A stretch of 64,000 bases of DNA, from contig CANPYR010000001.1 of the NCBI GenBank assembly GCA_947588805.1, positions 1-64,000 of the forward strand, in the 5' to 3' direction. Below the pieces are notes generated by a model that was not told where the DNA came from, ran no database searches, and saw only the letters and a list, made by a program, of their open reading frames with translations. This DNA comes from an uncultured Clostridia bacterium. GTDB taxonomy: Bacteria; Bacillota; Clostridia; Oscillospirales; Ruminococcaceae. The translations under genes and the position numbers were made by a program. Positions 36,582-45,749 of this stretch are shown here, one piece after another; position 1 is the first letter of the stretch; each line of letters opens with the position of its first letter.

Positions 36582-36926
36582 TTATCTCAGGGCGTCCTTG
36601 GTCTTGGCGGCCTTGCCGACGCGGTCTCTTAAGTAGTAGAGCTTTGCTCGTCTTACAGTGGCCTTTCTTACGACCTCTACCTTCTCAACTACGGGAGAAT
36701 GAAGCGGGAATACTCTTTCGCAGCCGCAGCCGTGCGCGACTCTTCTGACGGTGAAGGTCTCGCTTACGCCGCCGTGCTTGCGTGCGATAACCGTTCCTTC
36801 AAACGCCTGTATTCTCGACTTGTCGCCTTCCTGGATCCTTACCGATACCCTTACGGTATCGCCGATGGAAAATTCAGGAACATTTTCCTTCAGAGAAGAA
36901 TTGGAAATGATCTTTAAACCGTCCAA
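36582..36926 (-). CDS. rplS: 50S ribosomal protein L19
   Basis: [38 protein letters not shown] at 36926 is better spaced from GGAGG than the TTG at 36932. Confidence 0.97.
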   Translation of the reverse strand: MDGLKIISNSSLKENVPEFSIGDTVRVSVRIQEGDKSRIQAFEGTVIARKHGGVSETFTVRRVAHGCGCERVFPLHSPVVEKVEVVRKATVRRAKLYYLRDRVGKAAKTKDALR

Positions 36927-36932
36927 TTTCAA

Positions 36933-37093
36933 AACCTCCTTTTTTCTTCAGACATTCATTCACCCCAGCCGGCCGCAACGGGGCCGCTTTATATAGAGCA
37001 ATCCTGCTCAGTCGGGGTCAGCGGACTGTCAGCTTTAGCTTCGCAACTAAATCCTACCCCAAAACGGAAGTCATTTTCGGGCAGACTAAATGC
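36933..37093 (-). ncRNA. structured 5' leader of rplS (possible L19 autoregulatory leader)
   Basis: Strong promoter at 37100..37128 (TTGATT-N17-TATAAT) gives a ~160-nt leader; hairpins TTTAG..CTAAA, GAGCAGGATTGCTC and enclosing GGGGT/ACCCC. Confidence 0.5.
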
Positions 37094-37099
37094 TTTAAT

Positions 37100-37128
37100 A
37101 TTATAACATATTCCAGGCTCTGAATCAA
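37100..37128 (-). promoter_or_regulatory. rplS promoter
   Basis: TTGATT (37123..37128)-N17-TATAAT (37100..37105) on minus strand. Confidence 0.8.
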
Positions 37129-37187
37129 TAGTGGAAAACGTAAAATTTTAATTTAAAAACAGCGGCAAAAATGTAAAAAATGTACAA

Positions 37188-37736
37188 TCAGCCGTCAAGA
37201 AAGCAGGACAGAGCCATGAAAAAGAAGGTCATGACCGACGACGGTGAAAAGACTTCCGAAGAAACCGCCGCATAATACGCCGCAGCCGATAATATCAGCA
37301 TTACGGAAACGATAGATACCGTTCCCGAGATTTTTCTCCCGACTAAGGCTTCAAGGATCTTCCCGCCGTCGAAATACGATACCGGCAGAAGATTAAAAGC
37401 TCCGAGCGCAAGGTTTACGGCGCGAGCTTCGTTTTTTAACAGCGCCGCTAAAATAAAATTCACCGCCGGGCCGGAAAGATAAATAATTATCCCGGTAATC
37501 TTCGGCATAAAGTCAAGCCCGCGCGCGGATATTTTTATCCCGCCGCCGTAGAGCCTTATCCCCTCAAATCCTATCCCCGATATCTTCATCGCCGCTATAT
37601 GCCCGAGCTCGTGCAAAATGCAGAAAATCAGCGACATGACTCCGAGATCGTTGTCTTTTAAAGACGTAAGCGCGAGGGTGAAAAAGAATCCGAAAGTGAT
37701 TTCAAAATCAAAGCCCTTTATATCAATTTTAAGCAT
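37188..37736 (-). CDS. M50 family (SpoIVFB-like) membrane zinc metalloprotease
   Basis: LHELGHIAAMKISG and NLLPVSYFDGGKIL. Confidence 0.88.
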   Translation of the reverse strand: MLKIDIKGFDFEITFGFFFTLALTSLKDNDLGVMSLIFCILHELGHIAAMKISGIGFEGIRLYGGGIKISARGLDFMPKITGIIIYLSGPAVNFILAALLKNEARAVNLALGAFNLLPVSYFDGGKILEALVGRKISGTVSIVSVMLILSAAAYYAAVSSEVFSPSSVMTFFFMALSCFLDG

Positions 37737-37840
37737 GATAAATTATATTTATCCGAAAATCAAAAAATTCCGGGTAATTTATGCGGGCAGGACCGGAAAA
37801 GATCCGATTCGCCCGCATACGGCGTTGAATTTAAAATAAA

Positions 37841-37927
37841 CTACGCCTTATGTTCCTTAGATACGCCGAAAATAAGGCGCAACAATCCCGCGACAAGTCC
37901 GCAGGGCTTCTTAACGATTACCTTCAT
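37841..37927 (-). CDS. spoVM: SpoVM-like 28-aa sporulation peptide
   Basis: ATG...TAG encodes MKVIVKKPCGLVAGLLRLIFGVSKEHKA, preceded by GGGAGGAAGCC; amphipathic short peptide resembling SpoVM (B. subtilis MKFYTIKLPKFLGGIVRAMLGSFRKD); close to rsgA/prkC as in B. subtilis. Confidence 0.7.
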   Translation of the reverse strand: MKVIVKKPCGLVAGLLRLIFGVSKEHKA

Positions 37928-38075
37928 GGCTTCCTCCCGAATATGTAATATTGCGGCAATTTTCTCCGCTTCTATATTGTATTCCTATTCGGCAGTTTAG
38001 GTGAGAATAAAAAAGAGATGTTCGGGAATGCTTTGCAAAATATAAATAAAGGACTTCAGACAAATAAACGGCAAT

Positions 38076-38657
38076 CTATCTTTTTCTTCCAAAATATCTG
38101 AAGACTTTTTTCTTGTATTCCGTATACTCGTCTCCGAATGTTTCAAGCAAAAATTCTTCCTCAACATATACTATCTGCAAATGATACATGATAACCGCAA
38201 AAGCGGTCAGAACGCAGAGTATCGGGTTAAAATACATCAACAACATCCCGATATCAAAAAGGTCAAATCCTAAAAAAGCAGGATTTCGGCTGAATCGGTA
38301 AATGCCGTTTGTTACAAGCTCGGTTTTATCGCTTTTGGAAACTCCCGCGCGCCGGTTGTCCCGCATAGTCAGCATTGCGATAATAAATATAATTATTCCC
38401 GCGGCGCACATCGCAGCTCCGATGATTCTGACGGCGAAAGGACTGTGATTTGCGTCGTGAATAATACTTATGATTTCCGCTGCTACAACAAGTATAGCAG
38501 CTATCTTCATGGCGACTTCCACAAATTTTGAAAATCCGGATTTGTCCTTGCCGATCTGGTCGGTCCGAATCCCCTGCATTTTTTGAGAAAGCATTTTTGC
38601 ATAATAACAGACGTAGTGAACAATTAAAGCCGCCATGGATATTATTTTAAATACCAA
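38076..38657 (-). CDS. isoprenylcysteine carboxyl methyltransferase-family membrane protein
   Basis: TNGIYRFSRNPAFLGFDLFDIGMLL and EEFLLETFGDEYTEYKKKVFRYF. Confidence 0.9.
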   Translation of the reverse strand: MVFKIISMAALIVHYVCYYAKMLSQKMQGIRTDQIGKDKSGFSKFVEVAMKIAAILVVAAEIISIIHDANHSPFAVRIIGAAMCAAGIIIFIIAMLTMRDNRRAGVSKSDKTELVTNGIYRFSRNPAFLGFDLFDIGMLLMYFNPILCVLTAFAVIMYHLQIVYVEEEFLLETFGDEYTEYKKKVFRYFGRKR

Positions 38658-38724
38658 CGATTTTCTCCTTTTAGAAATCCTTCTTACACAATCCGTCCGT
38701 CAAGCGTCGAATCGCTTAATAACG

Positions 38725-39609
38725 TCACTTTTTAAAATTCCAAGGCTTAAGCTTTTCGGCTTCTGCGTACATCTCGACATAAGAGCGATGTCTTGACTCA
38801 CAAATGATCCCCTCTCTGAGCGCTTCTAAAATCGCGCAGCCCTGCTCGGTCCTGTGGGAGCAGTCGTTGAATCTGCACTTACCGATAAACTGCTCAAATT
38901 CCGGGAAGCAGTCCTGCAAGCTGTCCTTATATATAACGTCGTAGCGATCTGTGGAGAAAGCCGCGAAGCCCGGCGTATCGGCCAAAAAACCGCCGCCGGG
39001 AAGCGGGAAGATATCCGTCCTTCGCGTGGTGTTTTTACCGCGCCGAAGCTTTCTGCTGATATCCCCGGTCTTAGCGCCCGCGCCGGGGATGAGATTGTTT
39101 AATAAAGATGATTTCCCTACTCCGGAATTTCCGCAAAGCGCGGAAAATTTCCCGCTGAGGGCTTTTTTCACATCCTCAGCGCCCTCTCCCGTGACGTTAT
39201 CGACCGAGAAGGTCGGAAAGATATCGCGGTAAAGCCCGACGTATTTCTCAGCGTCGCCAAGGTCGGATTTTGTGAAAACCATTACCGGCAGTATCCCTTT
39301 AAATACCGATACCGCCGTGAATTTATCAAGATTTAATATATTCGGCGGCGGGGAGACGGCGGAGGATACGAACACTATCTGATCAAGATTTGCAAGCGGC
39401 GGGCGAACGATCTCGTTTTTACGCGGGAGTATGTCTTTGATCACATACTCCCCCGCCGCGATTTCCGTTTCGACCGTATCTCCGCAGTACGGCGACTTAT
39501 CCTTTGCCCTAAGCGCTCCGCGCGCCGTGCAGGTAAATTCCTCGCCGCTCTCCGAAAGCACCTTGAAGCTCCCGCCGTATGCGCTTATTACCCTTCCTCT
39601 CATTACCAC
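38725..39609 (-). CDS. rsgA: ribosome small subunit-dependent GTPase A
   Basis: GNSGVGKSSLLNNL, DTPGFAAF, Cys/His zinc finger CRFNDCSHRTEQGC. Confidence 0.97.
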   Translation of the reverse strand: MVMRGRVISAYGGSFKVLSESGEEFTCTARGALRAKDKSPYCGDTVETEIAAGEYVIKDILPRKNEIVRPPLANLDQIVFVSSAVSPPPNILNLDKFTAVSVFKGILPVMVFTKSDLGDAEKYVGLYRDIFPTFSVDNVTGEGAEDVKKALSGKFSALCGNSGVGKSSLLNNLIPGAGAKTGDISRKLRRGKNTTRRTDIFPLPGGGFLADTPGFAAFSTDRYDVIYKDSLQDCFPEFEQFIGKCRFNDCSHRTEQGCAILEALREGIICESRHRSYVEMYAEAEKLKPWNFKK

Positions 39610-41855
39610 ATCGAGAAGGTGTCGAGACTTCTTAAGGCTGAAGCCGAATAGTCGTCGGTCACATATGTCCCGTCCTCAAAGTTAAGAGTATATGTCGCAA
39701 ACCTCATCTGCAAACCGTTGCATCTCGCCAAAACATCTATCTGGACCGTTCCGGAGCCCTCAAGCTCAAGAGCGTAGCTCTGTCCCGCCCACGACGGGCC
39801 GTTAAGGTTAAACTGCGGAACTAAAAGATCGTAGTTATCGTCAGAACGGCAGACAGTAATCAGATAAGTGTTTGCGGCGCTGCTCGGGATATCTATAAGA
39901 AGCGTGAGCTTTTTAACGCTCCCGTCGCCCTGGGTATTTGTCTCGGGCTCGTTGAATTCCGGCTCGTTGGGATTCTGCGGCGGGATATACCAATCCTCTG
40001 GATCGGTCGGGTCGTAGAAGTCGGGGATATTGGGATCTACTATTATATCGTCCGGGACCTCTTCTATTTCTCCCGAGCCGTCGGATACATATATGGTTAT
40101 AGTAGTATCTCTTGATACCGACGAGCCGCCTTCGATATTCTGGCCTATTACTATATCCCTTTCCTCGTCGGAAGCTTCGTACTGTATCTTATACTGCAAA
40201 TAAGCGTCTGTGATCTCGTTTCTTGCGGTGACTACGTCCTTTCCTACCACATACGGAACTATAGTATCCTCGGTCGTAGGTCCTAAGGAAACGAAGAGTC
40301 TTACGGTCGTTCCCTCCTCGACCTGAGTTCCTTCGGCGGGGTCTGTCCCTATTACAAAGTCCGCCGCTATCTCGTCGCTGTCCATCATTACCGGGATATA
40401 GCTCAGGTTCTGCTGTTCAAGAGCGACGCTCGCCGAGGAGACGTGATAATTCTTAAGCCCCGGGATAGTTACCATTCTTACTCCCTTAGAGACCGTGACC
40501 TTAATCGAATCCCCGATCTTAACTATTCTTCCTTCGCCCTTTTCCTGGTATATTATCTGTCCGGCGGGATATTCGTTATTATATTCCTCCGTCGCGACAA
40601 GCTGGATATCGGGATATTTTGATCTTGCGTCGTAAAAGCTCAGACCCACAAGGTTCGGCATTTCATAGTCGTTATTTGAAGAAGCGGTGGTCTTGAACGC
40701 GCTTAAGATGACGTTAGCGACAAAGAGCGTGGCTACGATTATTACCGTCACCGTCACCGCCGCAAGAATAGGCAGCGCGTAATTATGCCTTACCTCTATC
40801 TCATCTTCGTCGTCCTCGTCCTCGATATAATACTCCGGTCCCGACGTAAGAACTACCTCGCGCCTTGACGGGATCTCTTTTTCCTTCTTAGGCTTTTTTT
40901 CCTTAGGCTTAGGCTTGATAGCCGATATCGCAGCCGCAAGCTTCTCTTTTGTCGGATTAGTCTCCCGCCCGTCGTGAGAATATCCGGAGTCGGAATCAAA
41001 ATACCCGAACGTTACGGACTGATCCTGCTTGAATGCTTCTATATCCCTTATCATCCCCGAAGCGGACTGATATCTCTTAGACGGCTCCTTTTCCATAGCG
41101 TGAAGAATGATTTCTTCAAGCCCGGGATAGATAGAGCTTACAAGCTCTGTCGGCGGGACCGGCTGGTCGTTCATATGCTTAAGCGCCACCGCAACCGGAG
41201 TATCTCCGTTAAAAGGCTTTCTTCCGGTCAGCATTTCATACATCATCACGCCTACGGAATATATATCCGATCTCTCGTCGGTCATTTTACCCGCCGCCTG
41301 CTCGGGAGAAACGTAGTGGACGGAGCCCATCGTCTTCTCGGAATCGGTGTTTTCGACCTCTCTTGAAAATCTCGCGATCCCGAAGTCCATCACCTTTATC
41401 GAACCGTCGGATAAAAGCATCACGTTCTGCGGCTTGATATCGCGGTGAACTATTCCCCTGTCGTGGGCGAGCTGCAGCGCGCGTAGGATCTGGATGGTGA
41501 AGTGAACGCAGTCCCGCCACTTAAGCATCCCCTGCTGCTCGATATATTCTTTGAGAGTTATTCCGTCGATGTACTCCATGACGATATACTGCATGCTGTT
41601 TTCATACCCGACGTCGTAGATCTTTACGATGTTCGGGTGCGAAAGGACCGCTATCGCCTTAGACTCGTTTCTGAAGCGCCTTACAAATTCCTCGTTTTCG
41701 GAAAACTCGCTTTTAAGGATCTTTACCGCGACGGTCCTTGACTCCATAATATCGATCCCCTTATAGACGTTAGCCATACCGCCCACGCCGATAAGCTCGG
41801 TTATTTCGTATCTCCCATCGATCTTCAGACCTATATATCTGTCGAATGTTTCCAA
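39603..41855 (-). CDS. prkC: PASTA-domain Ser/Thr protein kinase
   Basis: IVHRDIKPQNVMLL, MDFGIAR, one TM and three PASTA repeats. Confidence 0.96.
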   Translation of the reverse strand: METFDRYIGLKIDGRYEITELIGVGGMANVYKGIDIMESRTVAVKILKSEFSENEEFVRRFRNESKAIAVLSHPNIVKIYDVGYENSMQYIVMEYIDGITLKEYIEQQGMLKWRDCVHFTIQILRALQLAHDRGIVHRDIKPQNVMLLSDGSIKVMDFGIARFSREVENTDSEKTMGSVHYVSPEQAAGKMTDERSDIYSVGVMMYEMLTGRKPFNGDTPVAVALKHMNDQPVPPTELVSSIYPGLEEIILHAMEKEPSKRYQSASGMIRDIEAFKQDQSVTFGYFDSDSGYSHDGRETNPTKEKLAAAISAIKPKPKEKKPKKEKEIPSRREVVLTSGPEYYIEDEDDEDEIEVRHNYALPILAAVTVTVIIVATLFVANVILSAFKTTASSNNDYEMPNLVGLSFYDARSKYPDIQLVATEEYNNEYPAGQIIYQEKGEGRIVKIGDSIKVTVSKGVRMVTIPGLKNYHVSSASVALEQQNLSYIPVMMDSDEIAADFVIGTDPAEGTQVEEGTTVRLFVSLGPTTEDTIVPYVVGKDVVTARNEITDAYLQYKIQYEASDEERDIVIGQNIEGGSSVSRDTTITIYVSDGSGEIEEVPDDIIVDPNIPDFYDPTDPEDWYIPPQNPNEPEFNEPETNTQGDGSVKKLTLLIDIPSSAANTYLITVCRSDDNYDLLVPQFNLNGPSWAGQSYALELEGSGTVQIDVLARCNGLQMRFATYTLNFEDGTYVTDDYSASALRSLDTFSMW

Positions 41856-41872
41856 AATATAAAACCTCCTTC

Positions 41873-42601
41873 TTAAAGCGAAATTATCGCCACGGTTATA
41901 TTATCCTTACCGCCCTTGCCGTTCGCATAGCCGATAAGCTCTGCGGCGGCGGATTCCGGGGCCGTCTTGTAAGCTTTTGCATATATCAGCTCGTCGGGAC
42001 AGTAGTTTGTAAGCCCGTCGGTGCAGATAAGGACCGAATCGCCTTTTTCGGCTGTCAGCTCGAAATAATCCGCTTCGACTCTTTCCTCGACTCCCACCGC
42101 GCGGGTAATGACGTTTTTCATCCCACGGAGCCTAAGCTCCTCTTCGTCGACTATGCCGCGCTGCTTGAGAAGCTGCACCACGGTATGGTCGTTCGTTATC
42201 TGCCTTATGCCGGAAGCGCTTAAAAGATACGCTCTTGAATCCCCTACGCTCGCTATATGTATATCGGTACCCCGTATAAGCGCCGCGACGCAGGTGGTTC
42301 CCATTCCCGCATTCTCGGGCTCCTCGCGGCTTTTGGAATATACTATGGTATTCGCAGCGGAAACGGAGCTTATCAGGAGATTTTTAATGCTCTTAGGCTC
42401 CATATCCTCCCGGTAGCTTATAAATAACCGGTCATATATAGCGTTTATTGCTACCTCGCTCGCGATACCGCCGCCGTTAGTCCCGCCCATTCCGTCGCAG
42501 ACGATCGCCACAGCGGAGTTTTCCGAGATCTCGGATACCCTGTAACGGTCCTGATTTTCGGATCTCTGCTTGCCGATGTCCGTCTTAGCGGCTATTATCA
42601 A
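41873..42601 (-). CDS. prpC: Stp1/PrpC-type PP2C phosphatase
   Basis: VCDGMGGTNGGGIAS, SVGDSRAYLL, LICTDGLTN. Confidence 0.96.
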   Translation of the reverse strand: MIIAAKTDIGKQRSENQDRYRVSEISENSAVAIVCDGMGGTNGGGIASEVAINAIYDRLFISYREDMEPKSIKNLLISSVSAANTIVYSKSREEPENAGMGTTCVAALIRGTDIHIASVGDSRAYLLSASGIRQITNDHTVVQLLKQRGIVDEEELRLRGMKNVITRAVGVEERVEADYFELTAEKGDSVLICTDGLTNYCPDELIYAKAYKTAPESAAAELIGYANGKGGKDNITVAIISL

Positions 42602-42661
42602 TTAAAACACCACCCTTTAGTTAATGAAAAAATATGTATATTCTGTAAAATTCGGTAATTT

Positions 42662-43714
42662 CTAAGTATTAGTATTTGTCCCATCCGCTTTTTCGTATTC
42701 CCTTCTCAGCTGTCCGCAGGCGGCGTTTATATCGCTTCCCAAGGTTCGCCTTACCGTCGCGTTCGCGCCCATACCGTTCAGGAGCTTGCAAAATCTCAGC
42801 GCGCTTTGTCTGTCGGAGCGGTAATTTCTCTCCGCTATCTTATTTACCGGGATAATATTTATATGCGACGGAGTCCCACGTAAAAGCTTAACAAGCGCAG
42901 CCGCATCCTCGCGGCTGTCGTTTTCGCCCTCTATCAGCGCGTACTCGAAGGATATCCTTCTTCCGGTCGCTTCAAAATAATCCCTGCACGCCTTCATCAG
43001 CTGATCTATATGAAATTTTCGGTTAATCGGCATAAGCTCGCTCCGTTTTTCGTCATAAGGGCTGTGGAGCGATATCGAAAGCGTAAGCCCGAAATTCAGC
43101 TTTGACAGCTCGTATATCTTATCAACAAGCCCGCAGGTCGAAAGACTTACATGCCTGAGACTGAGATTCGTCCCCTCCGGAGCTTCAAGAATTTTAAGAA
43201 ACTTTACCACGTTGTCGTAATTGTCAAGCGGCTCCCCTATCCCCATCAGAACTATGCTCGAAACCTTTCTTCCGGTCGCTCGCTCGGTTTCATAAAGCTG
43301 TCCTAAGATCTCGCAGGGCTCAAGATTTCTCTTAAATCCTGCAATAGTCGACGCGCAGAACCTGCACCCCATCCGGCAGCCCGCCTGAGTCGATACGCAG
43401 AGCGAATCTCCGTGCTCGTAGCTCATTAAAACCGTCTCGACGTGGTTTCCGTCATAAAGCTCGAAAAGAAGCTTCACCGTACCGTCCCGCTCAGACTTCA
43501 AGATCCTGACCGGCTTCGGCCTTCTGAACGTATAGAGCGTTCCTAACTTTTCTCTGAGCGAGGCCGGAACGTCGGTCATTTCTCCAAAATCAGTTACCCT
43601 CTTTACGTGCAGCCATTTATATATCTGCCCCGCGCGGAACGGCTTCTCTCCGAGAGCCGAAAGCTCGCTTCGCAGTTCGTCATAAGTAAGCGACAGGATA
43701 TCTATCGCGCTCAC
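42662..43714 (-). CDS. rlmN: 23S rRNA (adenine2503-C2)-methyltransferase
   Basis: CRMGCRFCAS radical SAM motif; MGIGEPLDNYDNV. Confidence 0.97.
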   Translation of the reverse strand: MSAIDILSLTYDELRSELSALGEKPFRAGQIYKWLHVKRVTDFGEMTDVPASLREKLGTLYTFRRPKPVRILKSERDGTVKLLFELYDGNHVETVLMSYEHGDSLCVSTQAGCRMGCRFCASTIAGFKRNLEPCEILGQLYETERATGRKVSSIVLMGIGEPLDNYDNVVKFLKILEAPEGTNLSLRHVSLSTCGLVDKIYELSKLNFGLTLSISLHSPYDEKRSELMPINRKFHIDQLMKACRDYFEATGRRISFEYALIEGENDSREDAAALVKLLRGTPSHINIIPVNKIAERNYRSDRQSALRFCKLLNGMGANATVRRTLGSDINAACGQLRREYEKADGTNTNT

Positions 43715-45024
43715 CGCTTTCTTCTGAATTTAGCTATGAAAAACCCGTCTCCCGGAGCTTCCCCGGGGAAAAGCGTTACCTTCCAATCTGTAAAGCTGTC
43801 AAGCTTTACAGGCTCGAAGTCCTGCCTTCTTCTCAAAAAATCCTCGGCTATAATGTCGTTTTCAGCTTTTCTGAGCGTGCAGGTCGAATATATAAGTATC
43901 CCGCCTGGCTTCAGATAGTCCGCGGAGGTATCCAATATTTCCTTTTGAACCTCAGGAAGCCCCTTTATTTCCTCCTCGGGACGGTATTTTATCTCCGGCT
44001 TTCGCCTTATCACACCGAGTCCCGAACATGGAACGTCAAGAAGAATTCTGTCGGCTTTAGGTATTGAACCGTTATGCCTTTTAGCGTCATTCGCCGAAGC
44101 CGTTATACAGTCTATCCCAAGCCTTTCGGCGCCGCTTTCTATCAGCTTTACGCGGTTTTTATGAAGATCGTACGCGTATATTTCAGCGCTGCCGCCGGCA
44201 ATTTCCGCAAGCGTAAACGCCTTCCCTCCCGGCGCGGAGCAAAGATCAAGAATCACTTCGCCCGGTCTTGGGTCAAGCTCGCGGCAGCATATCTGGCAAG
44301 AATAGTCCTGGATGTGAAAAAATCCATCTTTATACGATTTGAGCTCTTCAACCGAACCGCAGCCCTTTAACTCGTAGCAGCAGTCCGGGCCGCTGAGCTT
44401 CTCATAAGTAACTCCTTCCGAAGAAAGCTCGGAAAGGATCTCTTCCTCGGAGCGGTGTAAAGTATTAAGCCTTGCCACATTTGGAGCCGGGCCGAGACTG
44501 TTTTTAAGAATACTCAGAGCTCTGTTTTCGCCGTAGTCCTTCTCCCAGAGTCTGATTATCCACTCCGGGACGGAATATTTTATTTCAAGATCCTTATATT
44601 TATTTCCACACTCCGGAAGTCTGCTCCCGTCGCGTATAAAGCTTCTTAAAAGCGCGTTTACAAATCCCGCCGAGAACGGGTTTTTATTTTTAAGACCTAC
44701 GGCAAGCTTCACGCTCTCGTTTACCGCCGCGCTCTCTGGAACGGAATCCATATATAATATCTGATATATTCCCATTCTTAAGATCTGTCTCAGCTCGTCC
44801 CCGAGCCTGTCCGACGGGCGGGAGGAGTATTTTTTTATTACCGCGTCAAGAGTTATCCTTCTTTCGGTAACGCCGTAGTAAAGCGCTGAGACAAATCTTT
44901 TATCTATCGGACGAAGGGGATATTTTTTAAGCGCGGCGTCAAGCGCGATGTTTGAATATTCCTGTCCGCGCTCAGTGCCTACAAGAAGCTTCAGGCATAC
45001 CGCTCTCGGGCTTATTTCGCTCAT
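43711..45024 (-). CDS. rsmB: 16S rRNA (cytosine967-C5)-methyltransferase
   Basis: NusB-like N-terminus; LDLCSAPGGKAFTLAE; LDVPCSGLGV. Confidence 0.95.
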   Translation of the reverse strand: MSEISPRAVCLKLLVGTERGQEYSNIALDAALKKYPLRPIDKRFVSALYYGVTERRITLDAVIKKYSSRPSDRLGDELRQILRMGIYQILYMDSVPESAAVNESVKLAVGLKNKNPFSAGFVNALLRSFIRDGSRLPECGNKYKDLEIKYSVPEWIIRLWEKDYGENRALSILKNSLGPAPNVARLNTLHRSEEEILSELSSEGVTYEKLSGPDCCYELKGCGSVEELKSYKDGFFHIQDYSCQICCRELDPRPGEVILDLCSAPGGKAFTLAEIAGGSAEIYAYDLHKNRVKLIESGAERLGIDCITASANDAKRHNGSIPKADRILLDVPCSGLGVIRRKPEIKYRPEEEIKGLPEVQKEILDTSADYLKPGGILIYSTCTLRKAENDIIAEDFLRRRQDFEPVKLDSFTDWKVTLFPGEAPGDGFFIAKFRRKR

Positions 45025-45713
45025 TTGCGCCGCCTTGTTCCGCTCATCGCGATAAGAAGAAGTCTCAGAATCTGCGCAAGAGACGATATAAGCGCCGCCA
45101 CATATGTCAGAGCGGCAGCAGATAACACTTTTCTTGCATATGGGATCTCGTCTCCTTCAAGAATGAAGCTGTCCTCAAGAGTCTTAAGAGCTCTTGACGA
45201 AGCGTTGAATTCAACGGGAAGCGTTACCGCCTGAAAAACTGCTGTCGTAGAAAAGAGTATTACCCCTATCATCGCAAGGTTATAGCTTCCGAATATAAGT
45301 CCTACCGCGAATATTATCCAGCTCATGCTCGAGCCGATATTGGTTATAGGGATAAGCGCGGAGCGTATCGATATCGGAACGTATCCGGTCGCATGCTGCA
45401 CGGCGTGACCGCACTCGTGCGCCGCTACCCCTACCGCGGCGACAGATGTTGAAGAATAGGTCGCGTCGGAGAGAGATACTGTGTTTGTTTTCGGGTTATA
45501 ATTGTCTGTAAGGCTTCCCGCGATATGCGAGATCTTAGTATCGTAAAGTCCGTTCGCGTCAAGTATCCTCCTTGCGACTTCAGCGCCTGTCAGACCGCGC
45601 GAGTTCATGATTCCGGAATATTTTTTAAATGTCGAATTGACCTTCCACTGCGCGTAAAGTCCCAAAAGCAGCGCAGGGATAAGGATTATAAACGTCCAAT
45701 CGTAATAGTACAT
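45021..45713 (-). CDS. YugP-like zinc metallopeptidase
   Basis: GVAAHECGHAVQHATGY; TLPVEFNASSRAL. Confidence 0.95.
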   Translation of the reverse strand: MYYYDWTFIILIPALLLGLYAQWKVNSTFKKYSGIMNSRGLTGAEVARRILDANGLYDTKISHIAGSLTDNYNPKTNTVSLSDATYSSTSVAAVGVAAHECGHAVQHATGYVPISIRSALIPITNIGSSMSWIIFAVGLIFGSYNLAMIGVILFSTTAVFQAVTLPVEFNASSRALKTLEDSFILEGDEIPYARKVLSAAALTYVAALISSLAQILRLLLIAMSGTRRRK

Positions 45714-45749
45714 AAAATCACTCCTTAAAGCGCCTTGGACTTTTTGACT

